Source: Planctomycetota bacterium
GTDB taxonomy: Bacteria > Planctomycetota > Planctomycetia > Planctomycetales > Planctomycetaceae
NCBI GenBank assembly: GCA_022600195.1
Contig: JAHZKX010000043.1
Coordinates: 49,571-113,570, forward strand
Length of the DNA: 64,000 bases
Reading direction: 5' to 3'
Positions within the stretch are counted from its first letter, which is position 1, and each line of letters starts with the position of its first letter. The translations under genes and the position numbers were made by a program. Positions 8,581 to 18,112 of this stretch are shown in pieces. The notes below the pieces were generated by a model. That model made no database searches, was not told where the DNA came from, and saw nothing but the letters and a program-made list of their open reading frames with translations.

Positions 8581-8771
8581 AATTCTGTCTCCGGAATGTG
8601 ATCTTATATGATTCTCAAGTTGATTGAATTTCTATGACATTCAGAACCCCGAGGGCCTTTACATCGCCTTTATCATAAGGAGAATTTCCCTGATTCACAA
8701 ACCAGTACCTCGAATTCTTTCCAAAATATAAAAACACAAACTGAAAGCGCAGATACAACTTCCCGCCTCTA

Positions 8772-8799
8772 TTGTTTCCTTACTAACTCCCCGTATAAT
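8772..8799 (+). promoter_or_regulatory. sigma-70-type promoter for the universal stress protein gene
   Basis: TTGTTT at 8772-8777 and TATAAT at 8794-8799 are separated by 16 bases, about 60 bases upstream of the start codon. Confidence 0.55.
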
Positions 8800-8858
8800 G
8801 GAGTCTACTCGCGAAGATCGCAAATGAAGCCGGCCTTGAACGTGAAAGGGAATCCATC

Positions 8859-9332
8859 ATGATTGAAATGAAAAAAATCCTCATACCAACCGATTTTAGT
8901 GAAACATCTCAGGCGGCTACCCAGTATGCAGTGGAACTGGCCAAAAAATTTGATGCCAAGATCTATTTGCTGCATGTGATCGAGGACCCGATTGTCTATA
9001 TGCCTATGTTTGAGAGTTATGCTATGCCTCCCAAAGAAGATTTTGAGAGCTTTGCAGAAACCAGACTGGATAACTGGATTCTTGATGATGACAAAGGCGA
9101 GCTGGAGATGGAAACAAAATGGGTGCATGGTAATCCTTTTGTTGACATTCTGAAATTTGCTAAGAAGGAAGATGTGGATCTCATCGTAGTCGGGACACAC
9201 GGTCGCTCATTTACTGCTCATTTATTGCTGGGTAGTGTAGCGGAAAAAGTCGTTCGCAAGGCTTCGTGTCCTGTATTAACGGTTCGTCCACAAGGGCATC
9301 AATTTATTCATCCGGGAATGGCGGAAGATTAA
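8859..9332 (+). CDS. universal stress protein (UspA family)
   Basis: This encodes 157 residues. The start KKILIPTDFSETSQAA is typical of the family, and the ATP-binding loop GTHGRSFTAHLLLGSVAE with the following KASCPVLTVRP is complete. ATP-binding Usp proteins dimerise in the cytoplasm and affect stress survival. GGGAATCC precedes the ATG and a good promoter lies upstream. The transporter gene that follows starts about 70 bases later on the same strand. Confidence 0.92.
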   Translation: MIEMKKILIPTDFSETSQAATQYAVELAKKFDAKIYLLHVIEDPIVYMPMFESYAMPPKEDFESFAETRLDNWILDDDKGELEMETKWVHGNPFVDILKFAKKEDVDLIVVGTHGRSFTAHLLLGSVAEKVVRKASCPVLTVRPQGHQFIHPGMAED

Positions 9333-9403
9333 GAAACAATCATATTTCACGGTATGACTTCTTAAACTACACCCTTTGAATGCACCATTCCGAATGGGAA
9401 TGA

Positions 9404-11047
9404 GTGAATCAGACATATAGGAATTCCAGGCTCGTGATTGGCGCCTCATCACATCCGAAAGAAAGCCGTATTCCTTTTTATGGGAAAATATTCAGTATCA
9501 TTGCATTTGTATTCATACTGAATCTTCCAACTCCAGAAGATATGTCGGCTTCTGCGCAACGTCTGGCAGCCGTGACTGCTTTGATGGCCATTCTCTGGAT
9601 GACTCAGGCGCTGCCGATTGCTGTCACCAGCCTCATTCCCATAGCTGCCTTTCCTCTTTTTGGAATACAGGATCCCAAAACTGTCAGTCAGGCATATATT
9701 AACTCGAACATTTTCCTGTATATGGGCGGGTTTATGCTTGCGCTGGGAATAGAAAAGTGGGGCCTGCATCGGCGTATCGCATTACATATTATCAACGTGA
9801 TTGGCTCCAGCCCCAAACGTGTCGTGCTTGGATTTATGTTCGCGACGGCCTTTTTATCGATGTGGATCAGTAATACCGCATCCACATTACTGATGCTTCC
9901 AATCGGTCTGGCCATCATCGGATCCATCACGGAATTAGAAAGGCGGGAGAATGAAGAGGAATCTTCACAAGGCATTCATACTTTTTCGGTCGCATTATTG
10001 CTGGGAATTGCGTATTCCGCCAGTATTGGCGGTGTCACGACGCTGATCGGAACTCCTACAAATATCTCCTTCCAACAGATTTGGCTGATACAATTTCCGC
10101 TGGCGCCTCAATTGTCTGCGGGAGAATGGATGGTCATGGTTGTCCCCTTTGGCGTAACATTTCTTTTTATCGCATGGATTGTTCTCTGCTGGAAAATACC
10201 GCGTTTCGCTAATTCACAAGAGTCCTCTAAAAAAATCATCCAGAGTCATATTCAAAAATTGGGCAGCCCCCAAAAAGCTGAAATCCTGATGGCAATCATC
10301 TTTTTGATGACGGCCATTCTATGGGTTACTCGTAAGCCTTTAGGATTTGGAGGCGAGTTCCAGATTCCGGGCTGGGAAGCATTGCCGGTTCACTTTCTCA
10401 ATCAGTGGGGAATTGCTGTGAAAAACCCTTCCAGCTGGGTCAATGATTCCACTGTCGTTATTGGAATGGTGGTTCTGATGTTTGCCATTCCCGCACGAAA
10501 ATCAGAGCTGGGAAACACAGAATTCCTGATGGACTGGGAAACCGCAGAACGACTTCCCTGGGGGGTCTTATTATTAATCGGTGGCGGCTTTGCGATAGCA
10601 GGGGCATTTCAATCCACCCAGTTATCCAACTGGGTTGGTCATGTTTTTTCAGAACTTGTGACTGGCTGGCCTGCATGGGCATTGATCCTGACCGCTTGTC
10701 TCATGTTGACTTTTCTTACAGAATTCACCTCAAACATTGCCACGGTAAACACATTGCTGCCCATTCTCGCTGCAACAGCAGTTAGTCTGAATGTCGATCC
10801 GCGGCTGATCATGATTCCTGCTGCGATCTCTGCCAGTTGTGCGTTTACCATGCCCATCGCGACACCTCCCAACGCGATTGTTTTCGCCTCCGGAAAAATC
10901 AAGATCACCGATATGCTGAAATATGGATTGATATTGAATCTGATTGGAGTCATACTCCTGACCGCATTTATGTTACTCTACTTCATTCCGCAAATGGGGA
11001 TTGAAATCGGAAAAGTACCGGAGTGGGTAATTCAGCAGAATCCATAA
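9404..11047 (+). CDS. DASS/SLC13-family sodium:anion symporter
   Basis: This encodes 547 residues starting at GTG 9404 after GGGAATGA. It has about 11-12 membrane segments. The two sodium-site motifs are present: WISNTASTLLMLPIG in the first half and FTSNIATVNTLLPIL in the second. The family signature YSASIGGVTTLIGTPTN and the ATPPNAIVFASG stretch are also seen. Members import di- or tricarboxylates or sulfate with sodium. The exact anion cannot be read. It is convergent with mnmE, 9 bases away. Confidence 0.92.
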   Translation: MNQTYRNSRLVIGASSHPKESRIPFYGKIFSIIAFVFILNLPTPEDMSASAQRLAAVTALMAILWMTQALPIAVTSLIPIAAFPLFGIQDPKTVSQAYINSNIFLYMGGFMLALGIEKWGLHRRIALHIINVIGSSPKRVVLGFMFATAFLSMWISNTASTLLMLPIGLAIIGSITELERRENEEESSQGIHTFSVALLLGIAYSASIGGVTTLIGTPTNISFQQIWLIQFPLAPQLSAGEWMVMVVPFGVTFLFIAWIVLCWKIPRFANSQESSKKIIQSHIQKLGSPQKAEILMAIIFLMTAILWVTRKPLGFGGEFQIPGWEALPVHFLNQWGIAVKNPSSWVNDSTVVIGMVVLMFAIPARKSELGNTEFLMDWETAERLPWGVLLLIGGGFAIAGAFQSTQLSNWVGHVFSELVTGWPAWALILTACLMLTFLTEFTSNIATVNTLLPILAATAVSLNVDPRLIMIPAAISASCAFTMPIATPPNAIVFASGKIKITDMLKYGLILNLIGVILLTAFMLLYFIPQMGIEIGKVPEWVIQQNP

Positions 11048-11056
11048 GATGGAAAT

Positions 11057-12439
11057 TTATTTTCCGATACAGAATTTACTGAAAATCCGATCCAGGATGT
11101 CATCGGTATAGACCTGACCGACGATATGTCCCAGGTGCTGCAGGGCTTCACGAATTTCAATGGCCACCAGCTCTTCGCCGACTTGCTTCGCGGCTGCCTC
11201 TTCTGCCGCCTGCAGTGAGAGCCCCGCTGACCTTAAACTTTCGCGACAACGAGAGGCAGTAGAACCAATTAACAGCTTGCTGCCACGATGATATTCTGTC
11301 AGTCTCGATAAGATCATTTTTTGGAGCGTATCGAGACCGACTCCCTTGGTGGCACTCAACTCGACGTCAATCTTCGAACTCCGAAGCTCTTCAGAGAGAG
11401 CAGGGGAGAGGTCACTTTTGGTTTTGACAACCAGCACGTTTCGATATTCAGAAAGCTGCTCGCGCTGCACTTGATCTTTCTCTTCCCATTCCGGATTGAG
11501 ATCGGCTGCCTGACACCAAATCACCAGATCCGCCTGTTCTACCTGCTGTTGGCGAAATCCTTGTGCGCTGACAGATATTTCATGCTCGTCCGTTTCGATG
11601 CCGGCAGTATCGATTAATTGAATCGATTGGCCCGCCCAATTTAATTCGGTCACCAGATAGTCACGAGTCGTCCCTGCAATATCAGATACCAAAGCAGGCT
11701 GCGCATCTCCGGCGAGGGCATTATACAACGTACTCTTTCCTGCATTGGGCAATCCCGCCAGAACCAGTGAAAGGGCACCCGTTGATTCCATTCGCTGTGA
11801 GGAATCGTGATAAAGCTGTTCACAAAACGTACGAATTTCATGTACTTGAGAAACCAGTGAGTGGCGGTCAATAAATTCAATATCTTCTTCCACAAAATCC
11901 AGACCCGCTTCCAAATCGGAGAGCAACTCCAGCAGATGCCTTCGTGCCTGTCCGATGCGCGTAGAGACGCCTCCTGCCAACTGACTGAGTGCCAGATTAA
12001 GTTCTTCGTGATCGTAGGCATCAATCACTCCAAGAATTGCTTCGGCCTGCACTAAATCGACTCTGCCCGCCAGAAAAGCCCGTAATGTAAATTCACCTGG
12101 CCGGGCCATTCGGGCTCCATGCGCTGCCAGATTTTCAATGGCAGATTCCAAGAGCGGCGGGGCGCTGATGGTATGAAACTCAGCTAGAGGCTGTCCAGTA
12201 AAACTGCGCGCTGTAGGCCAATAGTAGAGTGCGCCGGGAAGACGCAAATCGGTTTCGACTAATTTGAGTTGACCGGGATGGCGCAGAGGATGTTTGCATT
12301 TTTGCCAATCATCAGACGATTCGAAACAGGCTGACAGGCAAGACAGAATTTCCGTCCCACTGATTCGAATGATTCCCGCGGCCCCATTTCCCGGGGCAGA
12401 AGCCAGCGCCACAATGGTATCGTCAAATTGCAGATTCAT
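11057..12439 (-). CDS. mnmE: tRNA uridine-34 modification GTPase MnmE
   Basis: This encodes 460 residues, the usual length. The N-terminal folate-binding domain begins DTIVALASAPGNGAAGIIRISG. It is followed by GEFTLRAFLAGRVDLVQAEA, a G domain with GLPNAGKST (G1), DIAGTTRD (G2), DTAG (G3) and TKSD (G4), and the invariant C-terminus IFSKFCIGK with the catalytic Cys. With MnmG it modifies U34 of certain tRNAs. It is the last gene of a minus-strand group with yidC 23 bases upstream, a neighbourhood seen in many bacteria. Confidence 0.97.
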   Translation of the reverse strand: MNLQFDDTIVALASAPGNGAAGIIRISGTEILSCLSACFESSDDWQKCKHPLRHPGQLKLVETDLRLPGALYYWPTARSFTGQPLAEFHTISAPPLLESAIENLAAHGARMARPGEFTLRAFLAGRVDLVQAEAILGVIDAYDHEELNLALSQLAGGVSTRIGQARRHLLELLSDLEAGLDFVEEDIEFIDRHSLVSQVHEIRTFCEQLYHDSSQRMESTGALSLVLAGLPNAGKSTLYNALAGDAQPALVSDIAGTTRDYLVTELNWAGQSIQLIDTAGIETDEHEISVSAQGFRQQQVEQADLVIWCQAADLNPEWEEKDQVQREQLSEYRNVLVVKTKSDLSPALSEELRSSKIDVELSATKGVGLDTLQKMILSRLTEYHRGSKLLIGSTASRCRESLRSAGLSLQAAEEAAAKQVGEELVAIEIREALQHLGHIVGQVYTDDILDRIFSKFCIGK

Positions 12440-12462
12440 ACCGCGTCTCTTGGGAATCTTTG

Positions 12463-14610
12463 CTATCGACGTTTTTTGGACTTCTTACCCGTGCCTTTGT
12501 TACGGGAGTTTTGCTGCTGTGCTTTTTCTTTCAGAGCAGCTTGCTCCTGTGCCTGATCGGCGATTTCCTGCAAACGGGCAAACCAACCTTTCTTCTGAGG
12601 CTGATCATTGTTTGAGTCTTCTTTATTCCGGTCTTTCTTCGACTCTGCTTTGATTTCAATTGTGTTTGAATCTTGCGTCTCGCTTGTAACCGGCTTTCTT
12701 TTCGATTGAAAGTCCAGCAGTTTCCGTTCACAAATGCCCCACAAACTGGATGCGATGAAGTAAACACAAAGTCCGGCAGGAACGTGGTAAAACATGAATC
12801 CCATGAAGATCATCATGTAATTCATAATTTTATGCTGCAACTCCTGATCTTTATCTGTCGGTGGCGGCATAAATAATTTCTGCTGTATCACGAACAGACC
12901 GACTGTCACCAGAGGCAACAGGTTGAAGAAATTCCCAAGGAAGGGGATATCGAATGGAAACTTGAACAAGGCATCGGGGGCTGCCAGGTTATCAATCCAG
13001 AGGAAAGGCGTACCCCGCAGCTGAACTGCGTTGTTTAATGCGGTATACAGACCAAAGAAGATGGGTAACTGCAAGAAAATCGGAAGACATCCCGCCAGCG
13101 GATTGTAATTGTTTTTGCTGAACAGCTCCATTTGCGCTTTGCCGAGTTTTTCGCGATCGTCTGCGTATTTCTTCTTCAATTCAACGATCTGAGGCTGTAA
13201 CTCTTTCATCTTCTGAGCACCGACAGCCTGCTTGCGCGAAAGGGGATACAGACTGCCTCTCACCATAATTGTCAAACCAATAATGGCAAATCCATATGAG
13301 AGGCCAAAGCCATGCAATGTATTCAGTAACCACAACATCAGTTTGGCTACCGGACCAAAGATACCAAGGTCCATAATTTCGGTCGCCTTCAGAGGGGGAC
13401 CGAGTAACGACTCCCGTTTGGGGCCGGTATACATGGCATAGCTATGAGTTTCTTCAGCGCCGGAAGCCAATTCAATTTCGTTCGAATTGATTTGAATGGT
13501 CACTCTACTTTGTGCTTCAATATTCAAAGCACGGCTGATCAGAACAGGCTCAATGCTGGAAGAATAGTTCGAAGTCATTTGACCATTAATGAGTTCAGGC
13601 TTGTAGTTTTTCCCGTCGGGAGTGAGCAGAGCCGCAAAATATTGAATATCAATTCCTGCAAACTGAAAGGCGGCGGTCAGCTTCTCGACTTTCCCTGCAT
13701 CGACGTTCTCAATAATATCTGGAGCATACATTGTGACTGTATTAATACTCAGACTGTCATCTTCAAGAAAGCCAATTCGAACATCCCGAAACTTGCGTGT
13801 GTTGTCCTTATTTTCTAATGGGATGCCAACAGGCCCTAAAAGACGATAATCGAGCTTCTGGACTGCATCACTATGATTGATTAATTGAATCTCGAAATGA
13901 ACCAGATACCCAGCCTGATCTGTATCACGAAACTCCCTGAATTCACTTGGGGGAACCGGGAATTTTTTCAGGCCAAATTCCTTTTGAACTTCGATTGTTC
14001 CATCGGGGGCCATCAGTCCCAATCGTACTGACTGGATAATATTTGGATGATCAGGATCCTTGACTTGTTCTAGAATTTTCCAGTTTGCTGTACGACAATT
14101 TTTTCCTAACGGCGCCAGCTTTTCATTCAGTTCTTCAACGTCTAATTCCAGAGAGCGCGTGATATTCTTGCCCGAAATTGATTCATTCAACACCTTTAAA
14201 GGCAGTTTTTTATCATTCAGCTCTCGATAAAGAGGATCGTTCAAAAACGCATCGACCAGTGCAGCACCTTTTGTCGTAATGGACAACTGCAGGAAATAAC
14301 CGGTTTCAGGATCCAGCGAACCCAGCACAATTTTTTGAAGAGGATTCTTCAACAGCTCTGCTTGCTTCGCTACTGGTTGATCGGGCTTTTCCTTTTCAGG
14401 ATTTTTCGTTGCAGGTTTTTCCGTTTCACCCGGCTTGCGTGCCACCAGAGGTGCATCTTCCATCCGTAGATCCTGTGGGTCGGCATCTTGAGCCACCTTC
14501 TGGTCCACAGGTTTTTTGGGAGGGGCAATGATAGGCATGACGAAAAGTTGCCAGCCAAACAACACCGTTGCAGACAGTGTGACGAATAATAAGAGTCGTT
14601 TTTGTTCCAT
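12463..14610 (-). CDS. yidC: membrane protein insertase YidC
   Basis: This encodes 715 residues. There is an N-terminal membrane anchor (residues 6-27), then a Lys/Pro-rich linker and a large periplasmic beta domain of the Gram-negative type. The YidC/Oxa1 core begins near residue 420 (HGFGLSYGFAIIGLTIMVRG), with QPQIVELKKKYADDREKLGKA and NPLAGCLPIFLQLPIFFGLY. A long charged tail (KSKRKP to TGKKSKKRR) follows and could contact ribosomes. It inserts proteins into the cytoplasmic membrane. The phosphoesterase gene ends 2 bases before its start. The tail is longer than in E. coli. Confidence 0.97.
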   Translation of the reverse strand: MEQKRLLLFVTLSATVLFGWQLFVMPIIAPPKKPVDQKVAQDADPQDLRMEDAPLVARKPGETEKPATKNPEKEKPDQPVAKQAELLKNPLQKIVLGSLDPETGYFLQLSITTKGAALVDAFLNDPLYRELNDKKLPLKVLNESISGKNITRSLELDVEELNEKLAPLGKNCRTANWKILEQVKDPDHPNIIQSVRLGLMAPDGTIEVQKEFGLKKFPVPPSEFREFRDTDQAGYLVHFEIQLINHSDAVQKLDYRLLGPVGIPLENKDNTRKFRDVRIGFLEDDSLSINTVTMYAPDIIENVDAGKVEKLTAAFQFAGIDIQYFAALLTPDGKNYKPELINGQMTSNYSSSIEPVLISRALNIEAQSRVTIQINSNEIELASGAEETHSYAMYTGPKRESLLGPPLKATEIMDLGIFGPVAKLMLWLLNTLHGFGLSYGFAIIGLTIMVRGSLYPLSRKQAVGAQKMKELQPQIVELKKKYADDREKLGKAQMELFSKNNYNPLAGCLPIFLQLPIFFGLYTALNNAVQLRGTPFLWIDNLAAPDALFKFPFDIPFLGNFFNLLPLVTVGLFVIQQKLFMPPPTDKDQELQHKIMNYMMIFMGFMFYHVPAGLCVYFIASSLWGICERKLLDFQSKRKPVTSETQDSNTIEIKAESKKDRNKEDSNNDQPQKKGWFARLQEIADQAQEQAALKEKAQQQNSRNKGTGKKSKKRR

Positions 14611-14612
14611 TG

Positions 14613-15359
14613 TTATCGACCATCTCGCAGACGGTCGCCCAAGAAGTTATCTAAATCAGCAATCGCATGAATTTTTTCTAAGGTGCAGTTGAAATCGTAT
14701 TCAACTCTGCAGAAGTTCACTTTTTCATCATCAATCATGACATAGGAAGATCGATTATCTGCATCACGAGGCTGCCCGACCGAACCTACATTCACCAGAA
14801 ATTTTTCAGGACCAAAAGGATAAACGTAATCGACTTCCTCTGGTGCAAGAAAATTCATGCTTTCCGTAAAGATTCCCGGAATATGTGTATGTCCCTGAAA
14901 ACAGTATTGGTCCACCAGGCCAAAAATGCGTTCCATTTTTCTCTGGTTGTAGATGTCTTCCGGAAAGACATATTCATTCAGCGGATTCCGTGCAGATCCA
15001 TGAACATACAGAAATTTCTCTTCTCGAATCATGCGGGGAAGTTCGCCCAGAAAATCCCATCGATCCTGATTCTTCGACGTGTCACCGGTTTCCAACATGC
15101 GTCGCGTCCAGAAAATCGCTCGTTCTGCCCCTGCATTGAACCCTTCGGGATCAAATAAAGCCGCCTGGTCATGATTTCCGAGAAGCGACTTTGCGCAGCG
15201 CTTTCTTACGAGATCAATACATTCTCTCGGGTTGGGACCATAGCCGATAATATCACCCAGGCAATAAATCTCACTGATTCCACGTTGATCAATATCAGCC
15301 AGTACCGCTTCCAAAGCTTCGAGATTTCCGTGGATATCACTAATAACTGCTCTTAACAA
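14613..15359 (-). CDS. YfcE/MJ0936-type metallophosphoesterase
   Basis: This encodes 248 residues. All calcineurin-like metal motifs are present: [24 protein letters not shown] and GHTHIPG, followed by [10 protein letters not shown]. The start is TTG at 15359 with GGGAG 7 bases upstream. It hydrolyses phosphodiesters or phosphomonoesters with two metal ions, and the substrate is not known. It leads the yidC-mnmE group. Confidence 0.9.
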   Translation of the reverse strand: MLRAVISDIHGNLEALEAVLADIDQRGISEIYCLGDIIGYGPNPRECIDLVRKRCAKSLLGNHDQAALFDPEGFNAGAERAIFWTRRMLETGDTSKNQDRWDFLGELPRMIREEKFLYVHGSARNPLNEYVFPEDIYNQRKMERIFGLVDQYCFQGHTHIPGIFTESMNFLAPEEVDYVYPFGPEKFLVNVGSVGQPRDADNRSSYVMIDDEKVNFCRVEYDFNCTLEKIHAIADLDNFLGDRLRDGR

Positions 15360-15537
15360 CTGTCAACTCCCATTTTCTGTTACCGGGACCCCTAAATGCA
15401 TATCGACAAACCTGAGGTTTTTACCGTTTTCGGAGCCTCATCATGAGAGGCTGGTTCAATTAACAAAACACCCGACATTTGGCAGATCTACTGAGATCCT
15501 ATTTGGGAACCTGTTTATTTCCGACAACAGATTCAAA

Positions 15538-15571
15538 TTTGAGCTGACTGAATTTTTGAGCTGACTGAATT
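15538..15571. repeat. 17-bp perfect tandem repeat, two copies
   Basis: TTTGAGCTGACTGAATT occurs twice head to tail with no mismatch. Confidence 0.9.
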
Positions 15572-16204
15572 CAATCATTGTGTCTAGTTGAGTTACTTGA
15601 TCCCCATGGAGGGCGCAAAGCCCTCGGCACTGCCGCGAGATTGTATAAAAACTTCTCCGCCAAGGCTCCAATAGTAGCAGTACAAGGGCACCATCTCAAG
15701 GCTCTGTTTACAGTTATCATTCGCTATCATCGGGTAATTCTTCTCTATTATTACCAGAAATCAGTCAAAAAGCGGATTCGACCGCCAGATTGTCATTCTT
15801 GAGAACTGAATTAAACCGTCAACCATGCTTTCATGCCCTCTCTGAGACTGATCTGATACCAGTTTCTGAATTGAAGATTGAGTCAAAGCCCGCGAATCTT
15901 GGCAATCCAGGAGATTTGCTGTCGAGAGTACTAAACATACGCGATTTACCAGTTACAGGAATGATAGGAATTTGCCAGTGCTGAGAACTCCCGTTCTCAT
16001 GTCATCATAATTCATACAATTGATATCACTACTCATTTAACGACATACAGCCGTGGTTGATCTGACCATTTCAACACGTTTTTTGAGTCCTCTCCGGTAT
16101 TCAATCAACAACTGATCCTCAAAAACAACAGAGCATGTCGGTCGCATGTTGCCTGTTTGAAACTTGTGTCCTATGTTTTGAATATCCCTTCATTAATGTT
16201 TGCC

Positions 16205-16239
16205 TGCCAGTTCCACTGCCAGTCGAAAAAATTGCCAGT
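16205..16239. promoter_or_regulatory. three TGCCAGT direct repeats
   Basis: TGCCAGT starts at 16205, 16217 and 16233, spaced 12 and 16 bases, about 210-240 bases before the sigma-54-type regulator gene. The clustering suggests regulator binding sites, but no factor can be named. Confidence 0.35.
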
Positions 16240-16444
16240 CCAGTAAGGACCTGATCTGGTAATAACGTTTGGATGATTGCCTCTTATGTATCGAGGAACC
16301 AGTTCATCCACATATTTTCTGTCAAAGAAATGGCTGATTTTTAGTTAAGCAAGAAACAGATTTTCAATTTCGGATTGTAAATCGAAGCGACAGATTCACC
16401 GTATATATTATACAGACTCAGCTGTATGACGATTACAGCGTAAC

Positions 16445-17866
16445 ATGCACACTTTGGGCGAGACAAAATCAATGAAGACAAATCCGGGTTCATTACTGAT
16501 TGTTGACGATGATCAATTTATTCTGGAAGCAATGGCTGACTACTTAAGAAGTCTCGGCCATCGCACAGAAACATCACTCACTTGTCTGGATGCCATTCAA
16601 AGATTGAAGGAATTTCCGTTTCAGGTTGTAGTCTGTGATGTCAATTTGCCCGACCAGGATGGTTTCCACTTACTGGAATGGACGCGAGAAAACGCCCCGG
16701 ACACAGCCGTCATCATGTTGACCGGATACGGAACGATAGAAAGTGCCATCGAAGCGATTCGACTAGGTGCCTTTGAATATCTAACCAAACCAGTGATTGA
16801 TGAAGAGCTCAGTCTGACAATCGAACGTTGTCTGGAGCAGCGACAAGTCGTCGAAGAAAACAAGACTCTCAAAGCACAACTTGATCAACGACATGGACTG
16901 GCAAATATTGTTGGCCAGGACTATAAAATGCAAAAGATGTTCGATTTGATCGAAAGTGTCGCCGAAACACGCACCACCGTTTTGGTTCTGGGGGAAAACG
17001 GTACCGGCAAGACGATGACCGCCCGTGCGATTCATCAACTGAGTGATCGCTGCAATAAGCCATTTGTTGAAGTAGCCTGCGGTGCGCTTCCTGACAGTTT
17101 GCTGGAAAGTGAATTATTTGGACATAAGGCAGGTTCCTTTACAGGAGCGACTCACGATAAAATCGGTAAGTTTCTACAGGCAGACGGTGGTACTCTGTTT
17201 CTGGACGAAATCGCCACCTCTTCTCCCAGCTTACAGGTAAAACTGTTACGTGTATTACAGGATCGTGAATTCGAAGCAGTAGGAGACAACAAAACCCATT
17301 CCGTTGATATTAGACTCATTTTAGCCACCAACCAGAACCTGGAAGAAATGGTGGCTAGTGGAGAATTCAGACAGGATCTCTATTACCGTATCAATGTCAT
17401 CACATTAACCCAGCCGGCACTCAGAGAACGCCTGAGTGACATTCCATTACTCATCGAGCACTATCTCAACGTTTACAACGAACAGATTGGGAAATCAATC
17501 AAAGGCTTCGATGCGTCTGCAACACAAGCGATGCTGAAATATCAATGGCCTGGAAATGTGCGTGAATTAATCAATGTGATTGAACGCTCTGTGGTTCTGA
17601 CCAAAGGAGATTATATCCGTGTTTCAGATCTTCCTGAACAAATTCGTCAGGAACAATCTTTCTCTCTGTCGATAGACAGCCGTTTGGGAAATGGATCATT
17701 GAAAAATGCTTTGGCTAATCCTGAACGTCAAATCATCATTGAAGCACTGGAATCGAATGGCTGGAATCGACAAAATACCGCCAAAGCACTGGGTATTAAC
17801 CGCACCACACTCTACAAAAAAATGAAAAAATACGACATCGATTTTGAGAAACAACTGATGCACTAA
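16445..17866 (+). CDS. NtrC-family sigma-54-dependent response regulator
   Basis: This encodes 473 residues. The receiver domain (about 14-125) has [21 protein letters not shown] with the phospho-acceptor Asp, MLTGYG and the Lys in EYLTKP. The AAA+ domain has Walker A GENGTGKT near 182, GSFTGA near 229 (the sigma-54 contact loop, Ser where Ala is commoner) and Walker [11 protein letters not shown] Fis-type helix-turn-helix ends the protein ([20 protein letters not shown]). An ATG at 16472 could be the true start, giving [13 protein letters not shown]. No histidine kinase is adjacent, so its partner is unknown. Confidence 0.95.
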   Translation: MHTLGETKSMKTNPGSLLIVDDDQFILEAMADYLRSLGHRTETSLTCLDAIQRLKEFPFQVVVCDVNLPDQDGFHLLEWTRENAPDTAVIMLTGYGTIESAIEAIRLGAFEYLTKPVIDEELSLTIERCLEQRQVVEENKTLKAQLDQRHGLANIVGQDYKMQKMFDLIESVAETRTTVLVLGENGTGKTMTARAIHQLSDRCNKPFVEVACGALPDSLLESELFGHKAGSFTGATHDKIGKFLQADGGTLFLDEIATSSPSLQVKLLRVLQDREFEAVGDNKTHSVDIRLILATNQNLEEMVASGEFRQDLYYRINVITLTQPALRERLSDIPLLIEHYLNVYNEQIGKSIKGFDASATQAMLKYQWPGNVRELINVIERSVVLTKGDYIRVSDLPEQIRQEQSFSLSIDSRLGNGSLKNALANPERQIIIEALESNGWNRQNTAKALGINRTTLYKKMKKYDIDFEKQLMH

Positions 17867-17896
17867 TCAATCGCTGTTTTCATTTCACTTGAATAC

Positions 17897-17926
17897 AATG
17901 CACGTCAAATCGGCGTGCATTTTTTT
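17897..17926 (+). terminator. intrinsic terminator after the response regulator gene
   Basis: The stem AATGCACG / CGTGCATT has a 9-base loop and is followed by a run of seven T. It lies 30 bases after the stop codon. Confidence 0.88.
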
Positions 17927-18011
17927 ATGCCTATCCCTTACCTTCATTAGAACTCTTCAATTATGAAAAATAGATAAACTTTGCTTATTCTCCTATACTC
18001 CATTAATAAAT

Positions 18012-18039
18012 TTGTCGATATAGATAAAAGACATAAGAT
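18012..18039 (+). promoter_or_regulatory. possible promoter for the exported Cys-rich protein gene
   Basis: TTGTCG (18012-18017) and TAAGAT (18034-18039) are separated by 16 bases in an AT-rich stretch, 73 bases before the ATG. Confidence 0.35.
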
Positions 18040-18112
18040 AAACAAGACAAAGAGGTCTTATTTCAAAAAGTCATCTAATTAACTATGTCAGCTCATTTCC
18101 AGGAGGGGAAAC

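Larger units (their letters stand above)
15360..16444. other. long intergenic region with short repeats
   Basis: About 1.1 kb lies between the phosphoesterase gene and the regulator gene. Open frames here are short and lack good starts. It holds a 17-base tandem repeat (15538-15571) and a cluster of TGCCAGT repeats (16205-16239). No RNA gene or intact protein gene is recognised. Confidence 0.4.

Noticed and set aside
15456..15802. Two short overlapping frames in the intergenic gap
   Set aside because: They overlap on opposite strands, lack starts and one runs through the tandem repeat.
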